From NCBI RefSeq assembly GCF_002259405.1, contig NZ_NPFW01000017.1, positions 1-64,000 on the forward strand: a stretch of DNA of 64,000 bases. Reading direction: 5' to 3'. The notes under the pieces were generated by a model. That model saw nothing but the letters and a program-made list of their open reading frames with translations. It was not told the origin of the DNA and did not search any database. Shown here piece after piece: positions 20,483 through 29,190 of the stretch. The stretch comes from Rhodococcus sp. 14-2483-1-2 (GTDB lineage: Bacteria; Actinomycetota; Actinomycetes; Mycobacteriales; Mycobacteriaceae). The translations under genes were made by a program, and so were the position numbers. How positions within the stretch are numbered: the first letter of the stretch is position 1; every line of letters starts with the position of its first letter.

Positions 20483-21795
20483 GCGTGTGACTCCATCACA
20501 CCGGCGCCGCGCTGAGAGATCGTTCCGCCGACGGGCAGTCGAGCCCGCACGGTCCACGTCGTTCGGTCGTCGGACAATCCGGCATCGAGGGTGCCGCCGA
20601 GTAGTGCGGCTCGCTCCCGCATTCCCGGAATGCCGAATCCCTGACCCGAGGACTCGCGCAGTACGGAGTTGCCCGAGGTGATCGTGTTGGTGACGGTGAT
20701 CTCGATGGCGGAGGAGTGAACGGTCACCTGCACGCGCACAGCGCAATTCGGTGCGTGGCGTCGGGCGTTGGACAGCGATTCCTGAACGATGCGGTAACAG
20801 GTCAACTGCACCGCGCTGTCTGTGTCACCTATTTCGTCGGCATCGCCGGAGATGTCGATGTCGATGGACGCGAACGAGATTCGAGACTGTTCGATCAGCT
20901 CGGCGATATCGGAGATCATCGGTTGCGGAGCACTGTCGCTGTTGGAGCTGTAGGCCGTGTCGCTCGGGCGCAGGATACCGACGATCTGGCGCAGGCTGTC
21001 GAAGGTTCGCTGGCCGTGTCCGATTGCGCCGGTGAGTAGTTCGTGCGCCTGCTGGGGGTTGCTCGTGATGAGCGTCTTCGATGCCTTGGCTTGGATGAGC
21101 ATTCCGGTCAGGTGGTGCGCCGCGACGTCGTGGAGTTCGCGTGCCATGGTTTTTCGTTCGTTGTCCAGGGCCTCGTTCAGCCGTTGCCGGTGTTCGATTT
21201 CGGCTCGCCCGAGGGCGGCCTCGCTCTCGAGTTCCTGGGCTCGACCTAGTGCGATGTACTTGCCCAGTGCGATGAGCACCGTGTAGTTGATGACGAGGTT
21301 CACGATCTGCTCGGCGAGCACGCCGATCGTGCCACCTGGGCCGCCCGTGGAATCCGGGTAGGACAGCCGGGTGTCGACGCTGACCGCGATCTCGAGGATC
21401 AGCCCGACGGCGATGGGGGCGAACAGGCGTGGCCCGGTCACTCGAATTGCCAAGGCGGCGATGGCAAACCAGTACAGCGGGGTGAATCCGAGGGTTCGGT
21501 CCGGCAGAACCAGGATCAGCGCGATGCTGATGGCCACCACGGACAGGTAGGCGGTGACCGGAAAGGACCGGCGAACGCACGTCACGCCGGTCATCGCCAG
21601 CAGGGCAACGACACTCGCTGCGATCAGGGGTGGGCTCTGGACGAGTTCGTCTCTGGTGTCGCCGACCATGCCGGTGGAGAGTTGGAATCCGGCGTAGACG
21701 AGCGTGGCCAGGAGCATCTCGATCGGCAGCACCACGGGACTGCGAGGTCGCCAGGACGGTCGAAGGGTGTGCAGCAGTCGGGAATCACTCAGCAT
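20479..21795 (-). CDS. Sensor histidine kinase, NarL/DesK type
   Basis: Membrane histidine kinase of 438 residues. The N-terminal half (about 25-180) has five to six membrane segments without a clear extracellular domain, so it may sense membrane state. The HisKA_3 dimerisation motif ERKTMARELHDVAAHHL places the phosphorylated residue at H222. The ATPase domain follows with the GFGIPGMRERAALLGG box. It starts one base into the stop codon of the membrane protein gene upstream (TGATG) and overlaps the regulator gene downstream, making a three-gene operon. Confidence 0.92.
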   Translation of the reverse strand: MLSDSRLLHTLRPSWRPRSPVVLPIEMLLATLVYAGFQLSTGMVGDTRDELVQSPPLIAASVVALLAMTGVTCVRRSFPVTAYLSVVAISIALILVLPDRTLGFTPLYWFAIAALAIRVTGPRLFAPIAVGLILEIAVSVDTRLSYPDSTGGPGGTIGVLAEQIVNLVINYTVLIALGKYIALGRAQELESEAALGRAEIEHRQRLNEALDNERKTMARELHDVAAHHLTGMLIQAKASKTLITSNPQQAHELLTGAIGHGQRTFDSLRQIVGILRPSDTAYSSNSDSAPQPMISDIAELIEQSRISFASIDIDISGDADEIGDTDSAVQLTCYRIVQESLSNARRHAPNCAVRVQVTVHSSAIEITVTNTITSGNSVLRESSGQGFGIPGMRERAALLGGTLDAGLSDDRTTWTVRARLPVGGTISQRGAGVMESHA

Positions 21796-22379
21796 CAGAG
21801 TCGACTCCGTTCTCCTGCCGCATCTTTCGCATTCCTCGAGCCCGCTGTCTTGGAACCCAGCACCCACAGAGGTCCGGTGACGAACCAGAAGAACGTGATG
21901 ATGCCGAGTGGCTGGATCACGGTCTTCAGTGCTGCTGCTTGATCCGAGTCTGCCACGGTGTAGGCCAGTGCGTAGGTGATCACCAGAGCGATGGCGGCGG
22001 CGGTCAGCCACTTCACGAATCCCCGGATCTCGTTGCGGTAGGCCCGCGGACCGGTCTTCGGAGGCTTGATCGGTGCGGGTCCACCGGCGAATCGGTGCGC
22101 GAAGCGTACGTCGAGCCAGGCCACGGTGGAGTGCGCGAACACGACCGTCCAGCCGAGGTAGATGCCGGCGAGGCGGTGGGCGAACTCGACCTCCCCGCCG
22201 CGGTGCAGGTCTAGTGCCACTGCGGCGACGAGGACGACATCGAGGACCGGGAGCAGGGCCAGGGTGACGGTGCTGGCGCGTCGCATTCGTGCCACGTAGC
22301 GCAGGCACAGGCCGCCGATCACCAGAACCCAGAAGCCGACTTCGCAGATCGCGATCGTGAGAAGAATCGGATTGTCCAT
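21795..22379 (-). CDS. Membrane protein of two-component operon
   Basis: Integral membrane protein of 194 residues with about five hydrophobic segments, starting at ILLTIAICEVGFWVLVIGG and ending with IITFFWFVTGPLWVLGS. No enzymatic motif is visible. Because it is the first gene of an operon with the kinase and regulator and overlaps the kinase by one base, it may be an accessory sensor or a protein protected by the system. The start MDNPILL at 22379 begins the first membrane segment; the upstream open frame is low-complexity repeat DNA and unlikely to be coding. Confidence 0.75.
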   Translation of the reverse strand: MDNPILLTIAICEVGFWVLVIGGLCLRYVARMRRASTVTLALLPVLDVVLVAAVALDLHRGGEVEFAHRLAGIYLGWTVVFAHSTVAWLDVRFAHRFAGGPAPIKPPKTGPRAYRNEIRGFVKWLTAAAIALVITYALAYTVADSDQAAALKTVIQPLGIITFFWFVTGPLWVLGSKTAGSRNAKDAAGERSRL

Positions 22380-22428
22380 GGACCCGATCTCACCGCAGCC
22401 GACGTGCGCGCGATACCCCCGCGGAGGC

Positions 22429-22460
22429 GTCGTACCTGGTGGTTCGGCCGAAGGTACGAC
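22429..22460. promoter_or_regulatory. 9-bp inverted repeat in divergent promoter region
   Basis: GTCGTACCT (22429-22437) is perfectly inverted as AGGTACGAC (22452-22460) with a 14-bp spacer. It lies 50 bp upstream of the two-component operon and about 100 bp upstream of the divergent exported-protein genes, as expected for an operator acting on one or both. Confidence 0.5.
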
Positions 22461-22470
22461 GCTGCGCTCC

Positions 22471-22524
22471 ACCGAAAGTCGTAGCTCTACCGAAAGCCGT
22501 AGCTTCACCGAAAGTCGTGGAGCG
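22471..22524. repeat. Three 18-bp tandem repeats in divergent promoter region
   Basis: Three imperfect copies of an 18-bp unit beginning ACCGAAAGTCGTAG (22471-22488, 22489-22506, 22507-22524) lie beside the inverted repeat. The GTCGTA core resembles the arms of that repeat. They could be direct-repeat binding sites or slippage products. Confidence 0.6.
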
Positions 22525-22546
22525 TCGAGTCGGGCGATCGGCAGGC

Positions 22547-22552
22547 TAGGCT
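22547..22552 (+). promoter_or_regulatory. -10 element (TAGGCT) of a leaderless promoter
   Basis: TAGGCT ends seven bases before GTG 22560, which places the transcription start at or next to the start codon. This favours GTG 22560 over ATG 22563. Confidence 0.45.
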
Positions 22553-22559
22553 CGTCGCC

Positions 22560-23891
22560 GTGATGGACCTCGGCGCGTTGCACCTCGGAGCGCTCGGGCG
22601 TCAACCGAAGATTTTCTGGGTCTTCGTCGCTGTCGCTGTGGTCGCGGCAGGAGTCATCGTCGTGGAGTCACGCGCGTCCGGTCCTGCGGACTTCGCGTTG
22701 CCGGATACGCCTGCGTCGAGCGGGTTCATCGCGTCGAACTACGACCAGGGTGAGTCGTCGACCACGATTCCGGGGTGTGATGCCGTCGTCGTTCCCGAGT
22801 CCGGGGATTTTTCAGGGGCGTACTTCCGTCTCGATGGAGGACGCTACGACGACCCCCGCTATCCATGGTTCTCCGGGCGCAAAGCTACTGCGCTGTCCGA
22901 TGCGCTTGTTTCTGCCTTGCCGGCCGAGACCGCCGTCGAATTCGCAGCACCCGGTACGTTCGCGTTCGGTGCCGAATCCGCGTTTCGATTCGGTCCTGTG
23001 CAAGGTCCCACGTCCGATAGCTCTGTCGGCGATGGTCCGACGGATGATCTGTCGATGTTCGCGAGCTCCACTGCCGCCGGGTTGCTGATTCGCAACGGCT
23101 CGGGTGCCGACGTGACCGTGACGATCTCGAAGTCGACTGCCGGTGTACCGCCCTGTGTCGGTGGCACTCTCGATCGCAGGCAGGTCGCGGCCGACGGTAC
23201 GGTCGTGGACACGAAAGAGTCCACCAGCGAAGACGGTGGTAGAACAGCGGTGGTCAGGACGGCGACTGCTTACGCATCCGATGGAACGACGTTGCAGGCC
23301 AACGCAAGCCAGTTCGTGTCTTCGGACGAAGCAGTGTCCATGAACGACCTGATCTCCGTGGTGTCGTCGAGCGAGCTGCGAATCGATGCAGCGGTGCCGG
23401 GCGGAACCCGACTCCCTCCTCTGCCGTGTGACACGCGAGTTGGGTCGCAGGATGGACCAGCGGTGACTCGCGCCGACGCAGACCGTATCGGCCGCGCCCT
23501 GGACCAGGCTCGAATCCGCGCGCTTCGGGCAGTGATCGTGCTCGAGCAGCCGCTGGCACCGATGCAACGGAGTTCGTTGTCCCACGACTCGTTGTGTGCA
23601 GCCGGGACAATTCTGACGTCAGGATCTGAAGGTGTTGTGACCGTGGCGATCACGGGTGGACAGCCACTCCCGGAAATTCCCGACGCATATGACCCGACGG
23701 CTGATCGCTCGGTCGACACCGTGCGCCTGCCCGACGGATCGATGTCGGAGAGATCGAAGCGCGGCGTCAGGACCGTGACTGTGACCCGGCCGTCGGGCAC
23801 TCGTGTCCGTATCTCGTCGACATCGGCGGGCGAGCTCGTCACGGTCGGCAATCTCGAGTCCATCGCGACGGCACCGGGCCTGGACCTGTGA
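22560..23891 (+). CDS. Membrane-anchored exported protein of unknown function
   Basis: Protein of 443 residues with one N-terminal membrane segment (IFWVFVAVAVVAAGVIVVES, about 18-37) and a long outside domain. The outside domain has few cysteines, including a C-VGGT segment, and no motif I recognise. It overlaps the next gene by 4 nt (GTGA), and both have the same architecture (short N-tail, one helix, large exported domain), so they probably form a complex. It is divergent from the two-component operon. Function unknown. Confidence 0.7.
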   Translation: MMDLGALHLGALGRQPKIFWVFVAVAVVAAGVIVVESRASGPADFALPDTPASSGFIASNYDQGESSTTIPGCDAVVVPESGDFSGAYFRLDGGRYDDPRYPWFSGRKATALSDALVSALPAETAVEFAAPGTFAFGAESAFRFGPVQGPTSDSSVGDGPTDDLSMFASSTAAGLLIRNGSGADVTVTISKSTAGVPPCVGGTLDRRQVAADGTVVDTKESTSEDGGRTAVVRTATAYASDGTTLQANASQFVSSDEAVSMNDLISVVSSSELRIDAAVPGGTRLPPLPCDTRVGSQDGPAVTRADADRIGRALDQARIRALRAVIVLEQPLAPMQRSSLSHDSLCAAGTILTSGSEGVVTVAITGGQPLPEIPDAYDPTADRSVDTVRLPDGSMSERSKRGVRTVTVTRPSGTRVRISSTSAGELVTVGNLESIATAPGLDL

Positions 23892-25291
23892 GCTCCCGAT
23901 GGCCGGTGTGGACAGCGGGAGCCGTGGCGTTGGCGACTGTCGTTGCTGCGGTGATCGTTGTCGCGCAGGACGACGGCCCGGCAATCGCGACTGCCCCCGC
24001 ATGGACGACCACAGCTCCGCCGACGGTTCCGCGTGCGCCGGAAGTCCAGTGGTCCAGATCTGCAGAGGCCGTCTACGGCCGCGAATTCGCGCAGTTTCGT
24101 GATCCTGGTGCAGGCGGACGGCTCAACCCCAGCGCAGCGAGATTCATCGATGCGGGCGGGGTGTATATCGCTTCGGTGGGTCTGCCGGATCCTGCTACCG
24201 GGAATTTCGACGCTCCCGCGATGGTGGGCCTCGACGCAACGGATGGATCCACACTATGGCGGCGAGACGATCTCCGGGTGGAATCCTGTGCCGACCGGCC
24301 TTTGTCGGGATACCTCGTCTGCCTCTCCAGCACCGAGTCGGAAAATCCGGAATCGACGATTGTCACGGTGGACACCACGACCGGTGCTGGTCGCTCTGTT
24401 CGTGTGCCGCAACGTGTGTTGGCTGTGGGAACCGACGGGTTCTCGCTCTACTCGATCAGTTCTACTGTCACGCAAGCAGGTTACGAGGGAACGCGGCAGC
24501 TCGCCAAGGGTTCTGTGAACGATGTCGGGCGCGATTGGGTCACCGAATTTCCCGGCGAGGCCATTTACGCGGGTATGCCGGGGCCGGTCATCACCATCGA
24601 CGGAAACTACGGCCTGGGCCGGTTCGGTTCGACGGCAATAGGATTCGACTCGGTCACCGGATCGATCACGTGGTACCGGGGTTATCCCGACAGTTGCGTG
24701 TCGCAACCTTTTCGGGTGCAACCGGCACTGGTGATCATGACCGAGGCGGTGTGTACACAGTCCCAGACGTACGCCGGCACCGTCGCGCTCGCCTCGGATG
24801 GTCGAACTGTCGCCAGATCTCCGCTGCCGGTGTATCCCTTCCTCGAGATCGACGATCCAACAGACCTGTCGCTGCCGATGGTCGTCGGTGACAGTGCGTT
24901 CGATCGGACGACCGGACAGTTTCTCTGGTCGAGCCCGCTGTTGGCGTCGACCAATGGCGTAGCTGTCGTCGGGGATGTGGTGATCGCACGTGCTCCCGGA
25001 ACAGCTCATGTGACGGCATTGGATCTGAGAACCGGTTCGGTTCGGTGGGAGAACGATCCCGATGACTACTACCCGATCACGGCGTACGCCGACGGTCTCG
25101 CGTACTCCACCGTCGGCGGCACCGTGGAATCGATCGCGTTGGAAGACGGTACGACACGTCGGCGGTTGGAGATCGAGCCGACGCCGGACCCCTATGCAAC
25201 GAATCGGTACCTGGCATCGTGGGTGATCGAATCCGGCGACCGTCTGGTGTATTCGTCCACAGCCACGATTGCCGTCGTCGACCGCGGGTAG
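23888..25291 (+). CDS. Membrane-anchored PQQ-like beta-propeller protein
   Basis: Protein of 467 residues with an N-terminal membrane anchor (VWTAGAVALATVVAAVIVVA) and a Pro/Thr spacer, followed by repeated blades of the PQQ-binding-like propeller type. Blade signatures are MVGLDATDGSTLWRRDD, IGFDSVTGSITWYRG, AFDRTTGQFLWSSP and TALDLRTGSVRWEND. Such propellers usually scaffold protein complexes at the cell surface; residues for real PQQ catalysis are not evident. GTG start overlapping the preceding stop. Confidence 0.8.
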   Translation: MSSRWPVWTAGAVALATVVAAVIVVAQDDGPAIATAPAWTTTAPPTVPRAPEVQWSRSAEAVYGREFAQFRDPGAGGRLNPSAARFIDAGGVYIASVGLPDPATGNFDAPAMVGLDATDGSTLWRRDDLRVESCADRPLSGYLVCLSSTESENPESTIVTVDTTTGAGRSVRVPQRVLAVGTDGFSLYSISSTVTQAGYEGTRQLAKGSVNDVGRDWVTEFPGEAIYAGMPGPVITIDGNYGLGRFGSTAIGFDSVTGSITWYRGYPDSCVSQPFRVQPALVIMTEAVCTQSQTYAGTVALASDGRTVARSPLPVYPFLEIDDPTDLSLPMVVGDSAFDRTTGQFLWSSPLLASTNGVAVVGDVVIARAPGTAHVTALDLRTGSVRWENDPDDYYPITAYADGLAYSTVGGTVESIALEDGTTRRRLEIEPTPDPYATNRYLASWVIESGDRLVYSSTATIAVVDRG

Positions 25292-25353
25292 CTGCTGTCG
25301 GTGCGCCTACAGTGGAAGTACGCATACAGGACATACGAAACAGGGAGTCCGAC

Positions 25354-25554
25354 ATGGCAGGCAAGAAGATCGACAGAGTGCACGCACAGTCCGCGTTGGA
25401 GACGGTTCGTGAGAATCCCGGCATCGCGTTGATTGCCGCCGCGCCCGCATTGGTGGTGCTGGCAGTGGTGTGGTGGCTGCTCGGGTTCCCTGCCGCGTTG
25501 ATTCTGCTGATCGCAGCAGGCGGTGCCGGCTACCTGTACCTCAGGAACCGCTGA
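25354..25554 (+). CDS. Small membrane protein
   Basis: Protein of 66 residues. A charged N-terminus (MAGKKIDRVHAQ) is followed by two short hydrophobic segments (IALIAAAPALVVLAVVWWLL and AALILLIAAGGAGYLYL). The ATG has the Shine-Dalgarno ACAGGGAG. No family is recognised. Its stop is directly abutted by the stop of the convergent phosphatase gene. Confidence 0.6.
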   Translation: MAGKKIDRVHAQSALETVRENPGIALIAAAPALVVLAVVWWLLGFPAALILLIAAGGAGYLYLRNR

Positions 25555-26079
25555 TCACTGATCGGCGCGCGGGATGCAGAATTCGGTGATCGTGGCCGTC
25601 CCTGCTGCGAGCTCTGCCCAGGACGACTCCGTGGTGAGCACTGCTATCGCAGATGTGGGGAAGCGGTGCCGAACCTCACGGGCCACGTCGGTGTCGTCGT
25701 CGACCGCCAATTCGAGTGCGGTCCAGGGGATTCCGGGCTCATGCCCGACGACCAGCAAGGTCGATACCGTCACGTCGTCGAAGTACGTGTCGGCGAGGCG
25801 GATTTCGTCGATGATCTCGTCGGCGGATCCGCCGTAGATGTCTCGTTCGAAGCGGGTGGGAGCGTCGCCCAGACCGGTAGCGGCCAGGGTTTCGCGGGTG
25901 CGCAGAGCCGTCGAGCACAACACTGCGTCGACAGTGCCGACGTGTTCGGCGATCCAGGCTCCGGCGAGTGCCGCCTCGCGTTGGCCGCGCGACGCCAGAG
26001 GTCGTTCGTGATCCGGTACTCCGTCGGGGTAGCCGGATTTGCCGTGCCGCATCAGCACGAGGGTCCTAATGGTCGCCAT
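25555..26079 (-). CDS. Histidine phosphatase family protein (SixA-like)
   Basis: Phosphohistidine phosphatase-like protein of 174 residues. The RHG motif is LVLMRHGKS (R11, H12), and VVGHEPG provides the second histidine, as in SixA. The family removes phosphate from phosphohistidine or small phosphoesters in the cytosol. The ATG at 26079 is preferred to a GTG three codons upstream. The start overlaps the end of the GtrA gene by 14 bp, so the two are probably co-transcribed. Confidence 0.88.
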   Translation of the reverse strand: MATIRTLVLMRHGKSGYPDGVPDHERPLASRGQREAALAGAWIAEHVGTVDAVLCSTALRTRETLAATGLGDAPTRFERDIYGGSADEIIDEIRLADTYFDDVTVSTLLVVGHEPGIPWTALELAVDDDTDVAREVRHRFPTSAIAVLTTESSWAELAAGTATITEFCIPRADQ

Positions 26080-26608
26080 GCCGTCCACCGTAAACGGTCA
26101 GGGCGACCGGATCGGGGAGAACGTTCACCGGTTCCGGGAAGACGAACTTGCGCATCGCCCACCATCGGAATGCGGTTGCCAGCAACGTGCCGATGATGGA
26201 TCCGCTGACGAAGTCGGCGATGTTCTCGGTGAGGAAGGACACGTTCGGCGACCGCAGATCCAGCATGTAACTCGACACCCAGAGCGGGAGCTGGTTGATT
26301 GCCAGGCCGGTTCCGGCGACGGCGAAGAACAGCGCTGCCTCGTGGTGACGACGTCGTCCGCCGCGCGCTGTGAACGACCATTCCCGGTTGAGGATGTAGG
26401 ACACGATCGTCGCGATCAACACGGCCAGAACGTTGGCCGTCACGGGCTTGTCCTGCAGGATCGTCCACTTCAGGCCGAAGAACAGGACGACGGTGACGAC
26501 GAAGGTGATCGCTCCGACGATGAGGAACTTGAGGGCCTCTGCGTGCTTGACGAGGGGCTCCAGCCAGCGCTCGGGAACGTGGTCGGTGAGGCGGTCGGAC
26601 ACATGCAT
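26066..26608 (-). CDS. GtrA family membrane protein
   Basis: Protein of 180 residues with four membrane segments. The fold begins at LKFLIVGAITFVVTVVLFFG, and the loop YILNREWSF is the GtrA hallmark. A final FRWWAMRKFVF follows the fourth segment. GtrA proteins are thought to help translocate polyprenyl-linked sugars for wall glycan or arabinogalactan modification. It is upstream of and overlaps the SixA-like gene. Confidence 0.88.
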   Translation of the reverse strand: MHVSDRLTDHVPERWLEPLVKHAEALKFLIVGAITFVVTVVLFFGLKWTILQDKPVTANVLAVLIATIVSYILNREWSFTARGGRRRHHEAALFFAVAGTGLAINQLPLWVSSYMLDLRSPNVSFLTENIADFVSGSIIGTLLATAFRWWAMRKFVFPEPVNVLPDPVALTVYGGRHGDH

Positions 26609-26655
26609 CCCAACGACGTTACCTCGAGTAAGGGGTTCGGCTCGCCGGTGAACGC

Positions 26656-26661
26656 TAGGCT
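26656..26661 (+). promoter_or_regulatory. -10 element (TAGGCT) upstream of MFS gene
   Basis: TAGGCT ends nine bases before ATG 26671, giving a leader of at most two or three bases. No Shine-Dalgarno is visible. Confidence 0.4.
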
Positions 26662-26670
26662 CACGGCAAT

Positions 26671-27864
26671 ATGACTAGTGCCCGGTTGTCCGTTCTGGTC
26701 GTGTTCTTCGTCAACGGAGCGGTGTTCGCGAACTGGGCTCCGCGCATTCCGGAGATCCAGGACTCGCTGTCCATCGACGTCGCGACCCTCGGCCTGGCGC
26801 TGACCGGAGTCGGTCTCGGCGGGTTGGTGGCCGCACCTGTCGCAGCGGCGACGGTTCGACGGTTCGGCAGTCGGTGGGCGATTCTCGCCTCCGGTCTGCT
26901 GCTGTGCGCGGCGTTCGTGCTGCCTGCCGTGGCTGTGTCGTGGTGGACGCTGTTGGCGGCGCTGGTGCTGCTCGGCGGAGCGGACGCAGTGATGGACATT
27001 TCCATGAATGCGCAGGGCGTGCTCGTCGAGGAGCGAGCGGGGAAGTCGCTGTTGAGCAGCTTCCATGCAGCCTGGAGCGTCGGCGCCGTGGTCGGGGGAG
27101 TGACCGGCGCGGCCGCGGCCGGTATCCGGATGCCGGTCGCAGCGCACTTCGGGCTGGTCGCAGTGGTGTTGATGCTCGTTCTCGCTGCCGTCGGACGGGG
27201 TCTGGTAGGTCCGGAACCGGTGGTGCGCGACGATCACGAAGACCGAGCGCCGGGGCTCGTTCTCGCACGGCCGACGGCCGCACTCGCTCTGCTCGGGGCC
27301 GTGGTGCTGCTCGCCGGGCTCATGGAGGACTTTCCGCAGTCGTGGAGCGCTGTCTACATGACGACGGAAGAGGGTGCGGGCCCGGGTTCGGCCGGTATGG
27401 CGTTCGTTGCGTTCTCGGCCGCGATGTTGATCGGCCGGTTGGTCGGAGACCGAATAGTCGATCGGTTCGGACCGTCGACGGTGCTGACCGGAGGTGCGTC
27501 ATTTGTGGCGGTGGCCTTCCTCGCCATCCTGGGTCTGTCGGTTCTGGCCGCGGATCTCCCGATCCTGGTCATCGGAGCGTTCGCGGTTGCGGGCCTGGGC
27601 GCGAGCCCACTGTTTCCCATCGTCTTCAGCCTGGCCGGGCGGCTTCCCGGGGTGTCCTCGGCCGCGGCCATCTCGATCGTGTCGCTGGTCTCGCGGATCG
27701 GATTTCTCGTGGCACCCCTGGTCGTCGGTCGCGTCGTGGATGCTTCGGGCTTCGGCTCGGTACTGGGGGCCATTGCCGTGGCAGGCGTCGTCGTCGCGGC
27801 GATCGGGTGGTACTACGGCCGCAGATTCCCCGTCGACTCGACTCAGGACCGCGGTTCCAGATAA
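26671..27864 (+). CDS. MFS transporter
   Basis: Major facilitator superfamily protein of 397 residues with 12 predicted membrane helices. ANWAPRIPEIQDSL near the N-terminus and the repeated RFG-S loops (RRFGSRW, DRFGPST) place it in the group that resembles YbjJ/FsrR-like transporters. The substrate is unknown. Its end overlaps the TetR gene on the opposite strand by 22 bp. Confidence 0.85.
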   Translation: MTSARLSVLVVFFVNGAVFANWAPRIPEIQDSLSIDVATLGLALTGVGLGGLVAAPVAAATVRRFGSRWAILASGLLLCAAFVLPAVAVSWWTLLAALVLLGGADAVMDISMNAQGVLVEERAGKSLLSSFHAAWSVGAVVGGVTGAAAAGIRMPVAAHFGLVAVVLMLVLAAVGRGLVGPEPVVRDDHEDRAPGLVLARPTAALALLGAVVLLAGLMEDFPQSWSAVYMTTEEGAGPGSAGMAFVAFSAAMLIGRLVGDRIVDRFGPSTVLTGGASFVAVAFLAILGLSVLAADLPILVIGAFAVAGLGASPLFPIVFSLAGRLPGVSSAAAISIVSLVSRIGFLVAPLVVGRVVDASGFGSVLGAIAVAGVVVAAIGWYYGRRFPVDSTQDRGSR

Positions 27865-28448
27865 GTACGCAACAACCGCCGTACCTCGTCGGCCGCGAGC
27901 TGCTCGGGATACGTCACTGCCTGCAGCGTCAGCCCGTCGATGAAGGTGTGCAGTTCGGCCGCTGCACGTTCGTCCGCGGTGCGCTCGAATGTGAATGCGG
28001 GGGAGTTCGGTCGATCGAGATCGTGCAGGTGTGCCCACGCGAGCCGGCACAGGTACCGGCTACCGAACCAACCGGCCGTCTTGAGAGCGGCGAGTCGCTC
28101 GTCGAATCTGGCACGCACGATGGCTTCCAGCCAGACGGACGCCTCGGCGCGGCGGTCCCCGTCGAGTGGCAGCATCTCTTCGAGGACGCGGAGAGCGCGG
28201 ACGAGGCCGTCACCGTCGCTCGGCTGCGCCTCCAACCGATGTACGACGCGTTGCGTCATGGCCTCGGCCGCGAACAGGACGAGTTCTCCTTGGTCGGAGA
28301 AGTAGTACCGCAGTGATCCGGGGGATACGCCGGCCTCGGCGGCGACGCTGCGTACCGTCGCCCCGTCCATCCCTGCTCGTTCGATGACGCGCCACACGGC
28401 GGCGACGATCTCCGCCCGGCGTGCGTCGTGGTCGACGATCTTCGGCAT
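27843..28448 (-). CDS. TetR-family transcriptional regulator
   Basis: Regulator of 201 residues. The N-terminal helix-turn-helix covers about 8-50 (IVAAVWRVIERAGMDGATVR and AAEAGVSPGSLRYYFSDQGE), with a TetR C-terminal ligand domain. It is divergent from the Sap/GAP-family gene, and an imperfect 13-bp inverted repeat covers the promoter between them, so it most likely represses that promoter and its own. It is convergent with the MFS gene. Confidence 0.9.
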   Translation of the reverse strand: MPKIVDHDARRAEIVAAVWRVIERAGMDGATVRSVAAEAGVSPGSLRYYFSDQGELVLFAAEAMTQRVVHRLEAQPSDGDGLVRALRVLEEMLPLDGDRRAEASVWLEAIVRARFDERLAALKTAGWFGSRYLCRLAWAHLHDLDRPNSPAFTFERTADERAAAELHTFIDGLTLQAVTYPEQLAADEVRRLLRTYLEPRS

Positions 28449-28476
28449 CGGTCTGTTCTAGCACGCCCACATCTTT

Positions 28477-28521
28477 TTGATACAACTGTGCTGAAATCTT
28501 GTTACGGTACAGCTGTGTCAA
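28477..28521. promoter_or_regulatory. TetR operator arms flanking a leaderless promoter
   Basis: TTGATACAACTGT (28477-28489) is inverted as ACAGCTGTGTCAA (28509-28521), 11 of 13 positions matching, with 19 bp between. The first arm contains the -35-like TTGATA. The hexamer TACGGT (28503-28508) ends six bases before GTG 28515. The second arm covers the start codon. Binding would block the promoter completely. Confidence 0.55.
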
Positions 28522-29156
28522 TTCAGCTGATCGGGCTCGCGCTGGTGGACAGCATCGGCGTCGGGACTCTTGCGGTTCCGCTGTGGATGATGCTGCGGCC
28601 GTCGTGCCGGGCGCGTGTCGTTCTGCTCCATCTGGGTGTGTTGGGGTTGTTTTACCTCGGGGTCGGTATCGCCGTGTGGGCGGCCACCGATGGCTCGAGC
28701 GTGGCGATTCCCGGCGACGCGTGGATTCGGTTGGCGGTGGGTCTTGCGGTTCTGGTCATGGGCCTGGTCTGTGACCGTCGGCGGCGAGTCCCGAGCAGTG
28801 CGTGGTGGACGCGGCCCCCGGCAGGTGTTCGGGGAGTGGTCCTGCTCGCCGTCGCTGTGGGCGCGGTGGAGGTGGCGACGATGCTGCCCTACTTCACGGC
28901 GATCGACGCGGTGGGTGATGCCGAACTGGGATGGGGGTTCTCGGTGTTGATTCTGGCGGCGTATGTGCTCGTGATGCTCTCACCCGCTTTCGTGCTGCTC
29001 GTCGCCAGAGTATGTGCGCAAGAACGTGTTTCGTCGATTGCACCGGCGCTGCTCCGGCGCGTGGATCGCTGGAGCGGGGGCGTGTGGGCGACGGTGTTGC
29101 TCGTGGTGGGCGCGCTACTGGCCGCGGACGCGGCAATCGAACTGAACCTGGTCTGA
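28515..29156 (+). CDS. GAP/Sap-family membrane protein
   Basis: Membrane protein of 213 residues with six helices, of the LysE-like GAP (Sap, sulfolipid-1-addressing) family. Typical segments are LIGLALVDSIGVGTLAVPLWMMLRP and MLPYFTAIDAVGDA (read in parts). Mycobacterial relatives take part in transport of surface glycolipids. The GTG at 28515 is chosen because it begins the first helix and matches the leaderless promoter. Control by the divergent TetR is likely. Confidence 0.75.
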   Translation: MSIQLIGLALVDSIGVGTLAVPLWMMLRPSCRARVVLLHLGVLGLFYLGVGIAVWAATDGSSVAIPGDAWIRLAVGLAVLVMGLVCDRRRRVPSSAWWTRPPAGVRGVVLLAVAVGAVEVATMLPYFTAIDAVGDAELGWGFSVLILAAYVLVMLSPAFVLLVARVCAQERVSSIAPALLRRVDRWSGGVWATVLLVVGALLAADAAIELNLV

Positions 29157-29190
29157 CCTGATTGTGGTCCGAATCGATGAAAGGGAAGCG

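Noticed and set aside
22380-22604. Extension of the membrane protein N-terminus through the tandem repeats
   Set aside because: The extra residues come from repeat DNA (LRLSVE-type), add nothing to the membrane protein and would remove the divergent promoter.
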